From an uncultured bacterium (GTDB lineage: Bacteria > Actinomycetota > UBA4738 > HRBIN12), in the NCBI GenBank assembly GCA_937881155.1, contig CALGFI010000025.1:1-12699 (forward strand): DNA of 12,699 nt, written 5' to 3'. Position 1 is the stretch's first letter. The number at the start of each line of letters is the position of its first letter. Below are positions 1-5,758 of this stretch, piece after piece. The notes under the pieces are model-generated. The model searched no databases and was not told the origin of the DNA. It saw only the letters and a list, made by a program, of their open reading frames with translations. Made by a program: the position numbers and the translations under genes.

Positions 1-230
1 ACGGCGTGTCGCTCGGACTGGGCGACGGCGTGTCGCTCGGACTGGGCGACGGCGTCTCTGTCGGCTCGGGTTCGGGACTCGGCGTCTCGGTCGGCTCCGG
101 TTCGGGACTCGGCGATGGCGTGTCAGTCGGTTCCGGTTCGGGACTCGGCGTTGGTCTCGGCGGTGGCCCGTGGCTCGGCTCCGGTTCGGAACTGGGTTCC
201 GGTTCGGGACTCGGCGCGGGCGTCTTGCTC
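1..230. repeat. Tandem coding repeats (Pro/Ser/Glu/Thr tail)
   Basis: Positions 1-24 and 25-48 are identical 24-bp units, and a partial third begins at 49. From about 60 to 230 related, degenerate units follow, built around a CCGGTTCGGGACTCGGCG-like core. On the minus strand they encode DTPSPSPS-type units and then SPEPEPTET-type units of the protein tail. The perfect 24-bp pair suggests recent slippage or recombination. The array probably continues left of the window. Confidence 0.85.
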
Positions 231-1141
231 GGGACCGGCGATTCCGGCGACGGGCTTTGCGTTGTGCTCTCGTCCGGCAGCGGCGAGGGCTCCGGCGTGG
301 TGGTCGATTCGACGGGAGGTTCGCTTCCCGGCACCAGGTCTCTGAGGATGGCGAGCAACGTCGTAGCGGCCTCCGGCGACATCGACGGCACCAGCGGTCG
401 CAGCGTTGCGGCGATCTCCTCGTCGAGGGCAGTGACGTCTCCTCCCGACGCCAAAGCCAGCGCGCGCTGCGTCCACAACGTCGCCGCGAGTGATCCCACC
501 TCGGAGGGGTCCGCGGTCGACACGCGCTCGGCCAGTTCGTCCAGAGACCGGAACGCCGCAGAGATGTGCACGTTCGCCTCGCGATTTCCGTCAGGACCCG
601 ACGGCATGCCGCCGTAAGGACCGACGAACAGGGCGATGGCGATGATCAGGATCGACGCCGCGGCGGCGCCCTGCATTCGTTCCAGCCAACGTAGATGGTT
701 GCGCACCCCTGGTTCGCTCAACGAAAGAGGTTCGAGTGCGGCTTGGACGCGGGCCTTCTCGGTCCGTATGTCTCGCTGCGGGCTCTCGAGCGCGAAGCCC
801 AGCTCCTTGATGCCAGCCCCTTCCTCGATGACCGCATCGGCCTCGTCGAGCAGGTCGGCTGACGCTGTGGTGCCCGATGATGTGACGAGGATGAACTTCG
901 TCGCCGGCGACGTCCGTCGTAGGTCGGCAATGACCGGAACGCCATGGTCGACGGCGGTGTTCTCGTTGAGGACGAGCACGTCGGGTTGGTATTCGCGGAC
1001 GGCTTCCGCGGTATCGTGCGCGGCCCCCGCCTCGGCGACGACGATGTAACCCGCCTCGTCGAGAAGGAAACGAACGAGGCCACGTTCGAGCGGGCGTCCG
1101 TCTGCGACGACGGCGCGCGGCTGCGAGGTTGCTCGCCTCAT
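1..1141 (-). CDS. Pseudo-receiver membrane protein with Pro/Ser/Glu/Thr repeat tail (3' partial)
   Basis: The frame is open for 380 codons and leaves the window without a stop. Residues about 8-118 read as a response-regulator receiver fold like that of LuxR-type regulators, but the phosphoacceptor Asp is replaced by Asn (N59 in PDVLVLN). The first residue of the acidic pair is Ala (A13-D14), and the usual late Lys is Glu (E106). No DNA-binding domain follows. One hydrophobic helix lies at about 158-175, then a predicted helical stretch at about 185-272, then a Pro/Ser/Glu/Thr repeat tail from about 275. I infer a cytoplasmic receiver-like domain, one membrane pass and an exposed tail. The ATG at 1141 is preferred because GAAGG lies 7 nt upstream; an in-frame ATG at 1147 is the alternative. 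It probably cannot be phosphorylated in the normal way. Its function is unknown. Confidence 0.82.
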   Translation of the reverse strand, partial: MRRATSQPRAVVADGRPLERGLVRFLLDEAGYIVVAEAGAAHDTAEAVREYQPDVLVLNENTAVDHGVPVIADLRRTSPATKFILVTSSGTTASADLLDEADAVIEEGAGIKELGFALESPQRDIRTEKARVQAALEPLSLSEPGVRNHLRWLERMQGAAAASILIIAIALFVGPYGGMPSGPDGNREANVHISAAFRSLDELAERVSTADPSEVGSLAATLWTQRALALASGGDVTALDEEIAATLRPLVPSMSPEAATTLLAILRDLVPGSEPPVESTTTPEPSPLPDESTTQSPSPESPVPSKTPAPSPEPEPSSEPEPSHGPPPRPTPSPEPEPTDTPSPSPEPEPTETPSPEPEPTETPSPSPSDTPSPSPSDTP

Positions 1142-1275
1142 GCCCATGCCTTCAATGATCGCCCTTGTTCCTGTATAGCCCATCACGGCCACGTGTACAG
1201 CTACCTAACCGGACTAGTCCTTTCGGCCGATCCAGGCTCGCCTGTCGGGAAGACGTCGAGTAGGTGGTGGCGGTC
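1142..1275. other. Intergenic region with a perfect 10-bp palindrome
   Basis: This 134-bp gap separates two minus-strand genes. It holds the perfect palindrome GGACTAGTCC at 1211-1220 and a small inverted repeat, CAGG-CTCG-CCTG, at 1233-1244. Neither is followed by a T-run in the direction of the upstream gene, so no classical terminator is seen. The palindrome could be an operator. Confidence 0.3.
1172..1177 (-). promoter_or_regulatory. Possible -10 element (TATACA) for the pseudo-receiver gene
   Basis: TATACA on the minus strand would place the transcript start near 1165. That leaves a leader of about 24 nt containing GAAGG at a good distance from the ATG at 1141. No convincing -35 hexamer is visible. 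Confidence 0.4.
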
Positions 1276-1563
1276 TCAGTCGCGGCTGCCGAGCCCGCGT
1301 CCGGAGCCGCCGATGAGCCCGAGATCGGCTGCGACGCCGATCACGATGACGATGATTCCGGCCGCCTCGATCCCGCCTCCGTCGGAAGTGAACTCATTCC
1401 TCGCGATCGCGTAGCCGATCGACGTCGTCGGCAAGAAGAAGAATCCGAGAACGCCCCACCATCCGCTCGAGAACGCGCGGTTCAGGTAATCGGTGAACAA
1501 CCACATGGCGAACATCACGACGCGGGGAGTGATGAGGGCGAGGATGACGAGGAGGCAGCCCAT
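1276..1563 (-). CDS. Small membrane protein, three predicted helices
   Basis: The product is 95 residues with hydrophobic segments at about 1-22, 34-54 and 65-86. Aromatic, tryptophan-containing stretches (SSGWWGVLGFFFLP) lie around the second helix, and the tail is Gly/Arg-rich. The chosen ATG at 1563 lies 4 nt after the TGA of the histidine phosphatase gene, which suggests translational coupling; a longer reading to 1599 would overlap that gene. From memory, actinobacterial genomes often carry short proteins starting MGCLLxxLALxxPR, but I cannot name a characterised family. Its position suggests co-expression with the phosphatase. No function can be assigned. Confidence 0.75.
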   Translation of the reverse strand: MGCLLVILALITPRVVMFAMWLFTDYLNRAFSSGWWGVLGFFFLPTTSIGYAIARNEFTSDGGGIEAAGIIVIVIGVAADLGLIGGSGRGLGSRD

Positions 1564-1567
1564 CCGA

Positions 1568-2179
1568 TCAGGTCCGTGCTCGCATCGCTGCGTCCGCAAC
1601 GACGACGGCGCGCGTCGGGACGCGCCGGTTCCAGACGACGATCGCTGGGCCGTCGCGCTCGTGCGAGAGGACCGAAACCGACGACGGGTCGAGCCGGAGA
1701 TGAGTCCCGAACGCTACGGGGAGTCCGAGGAAGCGCGCGCCGATCGCCCGCATGCAGTGGCCGTGGCCGAACAGCAACACGCTCGGGCCGAGCGTTTGGA
1801 TCTCCCCAAGCAGCGCGTCGATGCGGTGCTCGATCTGTTGTGGCGTCTCGCCGCCTGGACTGCCGTCTCGGAAGAGCTCCCAGCCGGGAGCCCTGTCCCA
1901 GATCTCGTTCGTCGTGAGTCCTTCGTAGTCGCCGTAGTCGACTTCCGTCAGCGCATCGTTCGTCTGCACGCGGTCACCGAAGCCCGCGAGCTTCGCCGTG
2001 TTGACGGCGCGTTGCATGGGGCTCGACAGCACCGTGTCGAAATGGTGGTCGGCGAGGAGCTTGCCGATCGCGACGGCCTGGAGCTCGCCTTCGGCGGTGA
2101 GTGGGAGGTCGGTCCGGCCGGTGTGTTGGCCGGAGAGTGTCCACTCCGTCTCGCCGTGTCGGACCAGCCAGGTAGACAT
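1568..2179 (-). CDS. Histidine phosphatase family protein (phosphoglycerate mutase-like)
   Basis: The product is 203 residues with the catalytic N-terminal motif LVRHGETEW, with R7 and the phospho-accepting H8. The second Arg lies at about R57 (SSPMQRA), an acidic residue at E79, and the second catalytic His at H139 (FGHGH). These are the expected landmarks of the branch 2 / cofactor-dependent phosphoglycerate mutase superfamily, and the length fits a single-domain member. The substrate cannot be read from the sequence; small phosphate esters such as alpha-ribazole phosphate or sugar phosphates are possibilities. The start at 2179 is backed by TAGGGT ending 7 nt upstream, as expected for a leaderless message. 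In mycobacteria a similar phosphatase domain is fused to RNase HI (Rv2228c); here it is separate but close to the RNase HI gene. Confidence 0.92.
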   Translation of the reverse strand: MSTWLVRHGETEWTLSGQHTGRTDLPLTAEGELQAVAIGKLLADHHFDTVLSSPMQRAVNTAKLAGFGDRVQTNDALTEVDYGDYEGLTTNEIWDRAPGWELFRDGSPGGETPQQIEHRIDALLGEIQTLGPSVLLFGHGHCMRAIGARFLGLPVAFGTHLRLDPSSVSVLSHERDGPAIVVWNRRVPTRAVVVADAAMRART

Positions 2180-2186
2180 GCGCGGA

Positions 2187-2192
2187 ACCCTA
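2187..2192 (-). promoter_or_regulatory. -10 element (TAGGGT) of a leaderless promoter for the histidine phosphatase
   Basis: TAGGGT on the minus strand is followed by exactly 7 nt and then the ATG at 2179. Transcription would start at or next to the start codon. No good -35 is visible. Confidence 0.45.
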
Positions 2193-2210
2193 GATCACCC
2201 GGATGGGGAG

Positions 2211-2240
2211 TTGCAGCGACTCGAACATGTGTTCTATCCT
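2211..2240 (+). promoter_or_regulatory. Sigma70-type promoter (TTGCAG, 18 nt, TATCCT) for the radical SAM gene
   Basis: TTGCAG at 2211-2216 and TATCCT at 2235-2240 are separated by 18 nt. The in-frame GTG at 2247 begins 7 nt past the -10, so the message is probably leaderless. This promoter decides the start of the downstream gene in favour of GTG 2247 over ATG 2178. Confidence 0.55.
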
Positions 2241-2246
2241 CGGTCG

Positions 2247-3221
2247 GTGCCCGAACAGCTCTTCGAGATCGCCCGGCGGACGTTCGACACCCCGGAGTTT
2301 CGCGGGATCGAGTTCATCGAGGCGGAGTGCAAGACGATCATCAATCACGTTCCGGGCAACTACCTGCCGTTCAACTACACGATCAACCCATATCGGGGAT
2401 GCAGCCATTCCTGCACTTATTGCTTCGCCCGACCAACGCATACGTACCTCGACATGAACGCGGGCAAGGACTTCGAGTCGAAGATCGTCGTCAAGGTCAA
2501 CGCACCCGAGGTTCTGCGTCGTCAGCTCGGCGCCAAGAAGTGGAAAGGCGAGGGCATCGCGATGGGCACGAACACCGACCCGTACCAGCGCGCCGAGGGC
2601 CGATACAAGCTGATGCCCAGGATCATCGAGGCGCTCAGTGATTACCGGAATCCGTTCTCGATCCTCACGAAGGGAACGCTGATCCTGCGCGACCTCGACC
2701 GGCTCGTCGAGGCGGCGAACGTCACCGAGGTCGCGACGGCGTTCTCGATCGGGACGCTCGACGAGGACGTCTGGCGCAAGAGTGAGCCCGGCACTCCCCA
2801 CCCGAACGCGCGCATGGAGGCCGTCGCGGCCCTGAACGAAGCGGGCATCCCGTGCGGGATCCTGATGGCGCCGATCCTTCCGGGCATCTCCGATAGTCCC
2901 GACCAACTCCGAGCGGTGGTTATCGCCGCGATCGATGCGGGCGCCACGCACGTCTCGCCGATCCTGCTGCACCTGCGTCCCGGCGTGCGCGAGGAGTTCA
3001 TGCCGTGGCTCGCAGAGACCTACCCGGACCTCGTTCCCCGTTACGAGCAGATGTACCGAACGCCGTACGGACCGCCGGGCGACCGGAACGCGCTCGGCGA
3101 TGCTGTCGGCGATCTCGTTCGCGAACTCGGCGGCACGCGCCCGGCGTCGGAGCGCCCGCGCCGGTGGCGAACCTCGGAACGCCCTCGCGGAGAGAAGGCC
3201 GAACAGCTCGAGCTCCTCTGA
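2247..3221 (+). CDS. Radical SAM protein, Rv2578c / spore photoproduct lyase-like family
   Basis: The product is 324 residues from GTG 2247. The 4Fe-4S motif is CxxxCxxC (C52, C56, C59) inside NPYRGCSHSCTYCFAR, the hallmark of the Rv2578c-type radical SAM family related to spore photoproduct lyase. MGTNTDPYQ, FSILTKGTLILRD and the HPNARMEAV region are further family landmarks. A basic tail rich in Arg, Pro and Glu follows after about residue 295. The cluster would cleave S-adenosylmethionine to make a 5'-deoxyadenosyl radical; the substrate is unknown, and DNA-related roles are only inferred from the relationship. An in-frame ATG at 2178 shares CATG with the divergent phosphatase start; I prefer GTG 2247 because of the well-placed promoter. 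It stands alone, with the zinc-ribbon gene about 58 bp downstream. Confidence 0.92.
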   Translation: MPEQLFEIARRTFDTPEFRGIEFIEAECKTIINHVPGNYLPFNYTINPYRGCSHSCTYCFARPTHTYLDMNAGKDFESKIVVKVNAPEVLRRQLGAKKWKGEGIAMGTNTDPYQRAEGRYKLMPRIIEALSDYRNPFSILTKGTLILRDLDRLVEAANVTEVATAFSIGTLDEDVWRKSEPGTPHPNARMEAVAALNEAGIPCGILMAPILPGISDSPDQLRAVVIAAIDAGATHVSPILLHLRPGVREEFMPWLAETYPDLVPRYEQMYRTPYGPPGDRNALGDAVGDLVRELGGTRPASERPRRWRTSERPRGEKAEQLELL

Positions 3222-3266
3222 GCGAGTGTCATCGCCCTGCTCAGCGGTGGTTCGAGACGCATCGGC

Positions 3267-3272
3267 TACCCT
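3267..3272 (+). promoter_or_regulatory. Possible -10 element (TACCCT) of a leaderless promoter
   Basis: TACCCT is followed by 7 nt and the ATG at 3280, the spacing typical of actinobacterial leaderless genes. The -35 is not convincing. An inverted repeat, CTGAGC (3218-3223) with GCTCAG (3239-3244), lies just upstream across the end of the radical SAM gene. Confidence 0.4.
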
Positions 3273-3279
3273 CATGTCG

Positions 3280-3990
3280 ATGCGCGGGATGGACCGACTG
3301 CTCGATCTCCAAGCCACCGATTCGTCGATCGACCGTCTCGAGCATCGTCGCGGGCAGCTCGAGGCGGGCGAAGACCTGGCGATCGCCAGGAAGCAGATGG
3401 AGGACGCTGAGTCGCGGCTCGGCGAGCTCCGCCTCGCGCTCGACTCGGTCGCCGCGCAGTCGTCTCGATTCGAGCACGACATCGAATCGATGGGCCGAAA
3501 GCTCGAGGACGAGCAGAAGCGCATGTACGGCGGGAGCATCGCCAACGCCAAGGAGCTCGAAGCGCTTCAGCACGAGATCACGAGCCTGAAGGAGCGACGC
3601 TCCCGCACCGAGGACGAGCTGCTCGAGCTCATGGTTCGACGTGAGGACATGGATGCCCGGGCGTCGAAGGCGACGGAGGAGGTCGCGGCCACTCGTGCGC
3701 GGGTGGACGAGGTAGGCGGTGACGCGGCGAGAGAGCTGGACGACATCGCCCGGAACCTCGAGGAACTTCGCGCGACGCGCTCGGAGCTCGCCAGCCAGAT
3801 CGACGAGGAGCTGCTCGAGTTGTACGACGACCTCCGCAGGCAGAAGAAGGGGATCGGCGCCGCGGCCATCGTCGACGGCGTGTGCCAGGCGTGCCACGAG
3901 AAGCTTTCCGCGATGGAGCTGGACCGGCTGAAGCGCGACGACGGCATCAAGAGGTGCGAGTACTGCCGGCGGATCGTCGTCTTCGCGTGA
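3280..3990 (+). CDS. C4-type zinc-ribbon coiled-coil protein (Rv2229c / HP0958-like)
   Basis: The product is 236 residues. A long, highly charged coiled coil covers about residues 10-190. It contains the family signature MYGGSIANAKELEALQHEI (about 82-100). A C-terminal zinc ribbon follows, with C202xxC205 and C226xxC229. Known relatives act as RNA- or protein-binding adaptors, for example Helicobacter HP0958, which affects flagellar transcripts; the actinobacterial role is unclear. ATG 3280 is chosen for its 7-nt distance to TACCCT; in-frame ATGs at 3274 and 3289 are alternatives. The TGA overlaps the GTG of RNase HI (GTGA), so the two are translationally coupled. Pairing with an RNase H supports a nucleic-acid-related role. 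Confidence 0.92.
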   Translation: MRGMDRLLDLQATDSSIDRLEHRRGQLEAGEDLAIARKQMEDAESRLGELRLALDSVAAQSSRFEHDIESMGRKLEDEQKRMYGGSIANAKELEALQHEITSLKERRSRTEDELLELMVRREDMDARASKATEEVAATRARVDEVGGDAARELDDIARNLEELRATRSELASQIDEELLELYDDLRRQKKGIGAAAIVDGVCQACHEKLSAMELDRLKRDDGIKRCEYCRRIVVFA

Positions 3991-4454
3991 TCGTCGCGTG
4001 TGACGGTGCCGCGCGGGGGAATCCGGGCCCCGCAGGCATCGGCGTTCAGATCACCGACACGAAGGGAGCGGTCCTCGCCGAGGTCGCCGAAGGCATCGGC
4101 GTGGCCACGAACAACGTCGCCGAGTACACGGCCGCGATCCGCGGGCTGGAACGTGCAGCAGAGCTGGGCGCGACCGACGTGTTGCTGCGTTCTGACAGCA
4201 GACTGCTCGTCGAGCAGCTCTCGGGCAGGTACCGAGTGAAGAACCCCACGCTGCAGCGGTTACATGCTCGCGTTCGGTCGCTCGCCGCCGGATTCCAAGC
4301 CGTTCGGTACGAGCACGTTCCACGCGAGGAGAACAAGGAGGCGGATCGACTGGCGAACGACGGCGTGGACGAGTGGCTCGCCGGAGCCGGCGCTACGTGG
4401 TCACGTCCCCCGCGGTCTCCTGGTCTGCTGGAGGGGGAGGAGGAACGGACGTAA
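3987..4454 (+). CDS. Ribonuclease HI-type domain protein
   Basis: The product is 155 residues. The four carboxylates of the RNase H active site are visible: D6 (CDGAARGNPG), E46 (NNVAEYTA), D70 (LLRSDSRLL) and D120 (NKEADRLAN). This predicts cleavage of the RNA strand of RNA:DNA hybrids, using two metal ions. The GTG start at 3987 overlaps the TGA of the zinc-ribbon gene; earlier frame extension would run into that gene. The mycobacterial counterpart Rv2228c carries an extra C-terminal phosphatase domain. Here the protein ends soon after the RNase H fold with a Pro- and Glu-rich tail of about 20 residues. That tail is encoded opposite the end of the lipoprotein gene. Confidence 0.93.
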   Translation: MIVACDGAARGNPGPAGIGVQITDTKGAVLAEVAEGIGVATNNVAEYTAAIRGLERAAELGATDVLLRSDSRLLVEQLSGRYRVKNPTLQRLHARVRSLAAGFQAVRYEHVPREENKEADRLANDGVDEWLAGAGATWSRPPRSPGLLEGEEERT

Positions 4455-5319
4455 CGAAGCCTTCGAGTGGGAACTCGAAGAGGACTTGGTTCCGGTCGCG
4501 ACGACCGAGCCTGTAGGCGAGCGTCAGGACGCGGCCCGACGCGGTCGGCTGCTGACGGAACGCGAGGATCCCTTCGACCTCCGACGCCGGCGGCACGACC
4601 TCGAACGGTCCGCTGATCACCGCTGGTATTCGTTCGAACCCGTCTCCATCTTCCACGTAGAGGCCTGTTGAGTTCGCGTCGAGGAACAAGGGCTCCGACG
4701 CGTCGTTGCGTATCACCATGTTGAACTCCCAGTTCGGCGGGAACATGAACAGCGAGTCCAGCTGCACCTCGACCTGCTGCTCCGTCCGCACCTCGTCTCG
4801 GTATGCCTGGATCGCCTCGGACATTCGCACGCCGTCGTGCTGGAGGTCGGACAACTTGTACGTTTCGGCATCGTCGTTGCGTATGAGCTGGACAGCACCG
4901 TCGAGGATGCGCACAGACTGGAAGGCTTCGTCGTCGTCGGGATCGTACAGAAAGGCGACCGACGCAGACAGGGCGACCTGCGCCTGATCCTCGTCGATCG
5001 CGTCGACGAACTCCACGTCGCGAACGTCGGCAACGGCGTCGATTGCGCCGTCGAACTCTCGATGCTGAACGTCGAGCCACCGCACCCACGTGTCGAGCTC
5101 GGGGCTGGCGACCGATTGGGCGAGGGCGCCGACCCCCTCCGTCGGCGAGGCGGCATATGCAGAGACGAAGTCGACGACGGCGGCTCTCGCGGCTGACGCT
5201 TCGAGGGCCGGGGCTCCTCCCAACTGCTCGACGGCGATCGGCGCTGCCGGACCGTCGGGTTGCGGTGCGCAGCCGCCGACCGCGAGCACCGTCGCGATCA
5301 GGAGCGAAGCGGGCCGCAT
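4393..5319 (-). CDS. Predicted lipoprotein of unknown function
   Basis: The product is 308 residues. It begins with a short signal peptide (MRPASLLIATVLAVGGC) whose VGGC lipobox puts the lipidated Cys at position 17. The mature part is acidic. An alpha-helical region at about 38-120 (including DFVSAYAASP) could be NTF2-like, but I cannot confirm this. A second half at about 190-290 has beta-type sequence with FMFPPNWEFNMVIRNDASEP and a possible Ig-like character. It ends with a PPPPP stretch. No catalytic motif is recognised. The start at 5319 is fixed by the signal peptide and by TATCAT 9 nt upstream. Its last 62 bp overlap the RNase HI gene antisense, and its promoter is back to back with rnpB. 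Confidence 0.8.
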   Translation of the reverse strand: MRPASLLIATVLAVGGCAPQPDGPAAPIAVEQLGGAPALEASAARAAVVDFVSAYAASPTEGVGALAQSVASPELDTWVRWLDVQHREFDGAIDAVADVRDVEFVDAIDEDQAQVALSASVAFLYDPDDDEAFQSVRILDGAVQLIRNDDAETYKLSDLQHDGVRMSEAIQAYRDEVRTEQQVEVQLDSLFMFPPNWEFNMVIRNDASEPLFLDANSTGLYVEDGDGFERIPAVISGPFEVVPPASEVEGILAFRQQPTASGRVLTLAYRLGRRDRNQVLFEFPLEGFVTSVPPPPPADQETAGDVTT

Positions 5320-5328
5320 CGTCCGCCG

Positions 5329-5334
5329 ATGATA
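5329..5334 (-). promoter_or_regulatory. -10 element (TATCAT) for the lipoprotein gene
   Basis: TATCAT on the minus strand is followed by 9 nt and the ATG at 5319, giving a leader of only about 3 nt. It sits 9 bp from the divergent rnpB -10, so the two promoters probably share upstream DNA. No clear -35 is present. Confidence 0.45.
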
Positions 5335-5343
5335 CGGCGCCCG

Positions 5344-5349
5344 TATACT
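5344..5349 (+). promoter_or_regulatory. -10 element (TATACT) of the rnpB promoter
   Basis: TATACT lies 7 nt before G5356, which is exactly where the P1 helix of the RNase P RNA begins. This agreement supports both the promoter and the RNA 5' end. The -35 region has no clear TTGACA. Confidence 0.6.
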
Positions 5350-5355
5350 CGCTCT

Positions 5356-5749
5356 GCGGAGGAGCCGACCGGGCGACCGCGGGCGGAGACGTTCGAGGAA
5401 AGTCCGGGCTCCGAAGGGCAGGGTGCTGGGTAACACCCAGGCGGGGCGACCCGCGGAAAGCGCCACAGAGAACAGACCGCCGCGTTGCGGTAAGGGTGAA
5501 ACGGTGAGGTAAGAGCTCACCAGCGGATCGGGTGACCGGTCCGGCTCGGCAAGCCCCACCCGGAGCAAGGCCAAGCAGGGAGCGTTCGGTCGCGGAATTC
5601 CCGGCCGGAGGGGTGGCCCGCCTCGAGCTCCCGGGTCGGCTGCACGAGGGCGACGGCCCCGGGATCCCGAAAGGGATCCAGAGAGATGGTCGCCGCGACG
5701 GTCGCAGACCGCCGCACAGAACCCGGCTTACAGGTCGGCTCCTCCGCCT
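5356..5749 (+). ncRNA. rnpB: RNase P RNA, bacterial type A
   Basis: This is the catalytic RNA that removes 5' leaders from pre-tRNAs, with protein partner RnpA encoded elsewhere. Helix P1 is a perfect 15-bp pairing of 5356-5370 with 5733-5747. The universal P4 strands are present: GAGGAAAGTCC at 5395-5405 and ACAGAACCCGGCTTA at 5716-5730. A GGTAA loop at 5508-5512, within the hairpin at 5503-5521, is the expected L15 site that pairs with tRNA CCA. CACCCGGAGCAAGGCCAA follows, as in Escherichia coli rnpB. The overall order matches type A. The 3' end is placed just after P1; no T-rich terminator is visible before the convergent lipA stop, about 10 nt on. Confidence 0.96.
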
Positions 5750-5758
5750 TCCGGCTGG

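Noticed and set aside
1..230. CRISPR-like array
   Set aside because: The units are contiguous coding repeats without spacers.
6..617. Gly/Ser-rich plus-strand reading frame of 203 codons
   Set aside because: It is the antisense of the proline-rich repeat tail and receiver protein. The minus-strand frame has a receiver fold, a membrane helix and a ribosome site.
1493..2641. Long plus-strand frame of 382 codons
   Set aside because: Arg-rich shadow of the histidine phosphatase and radical SAM genes, both of which carry full catalytic motifs in other frames.
2190..3551. Long minus-strand frame of 453 codons
   Set aside because: Low-complexity Arg/Asp/Ser composition opposite the radical SAM and zinc-ribbon genes; no motif.
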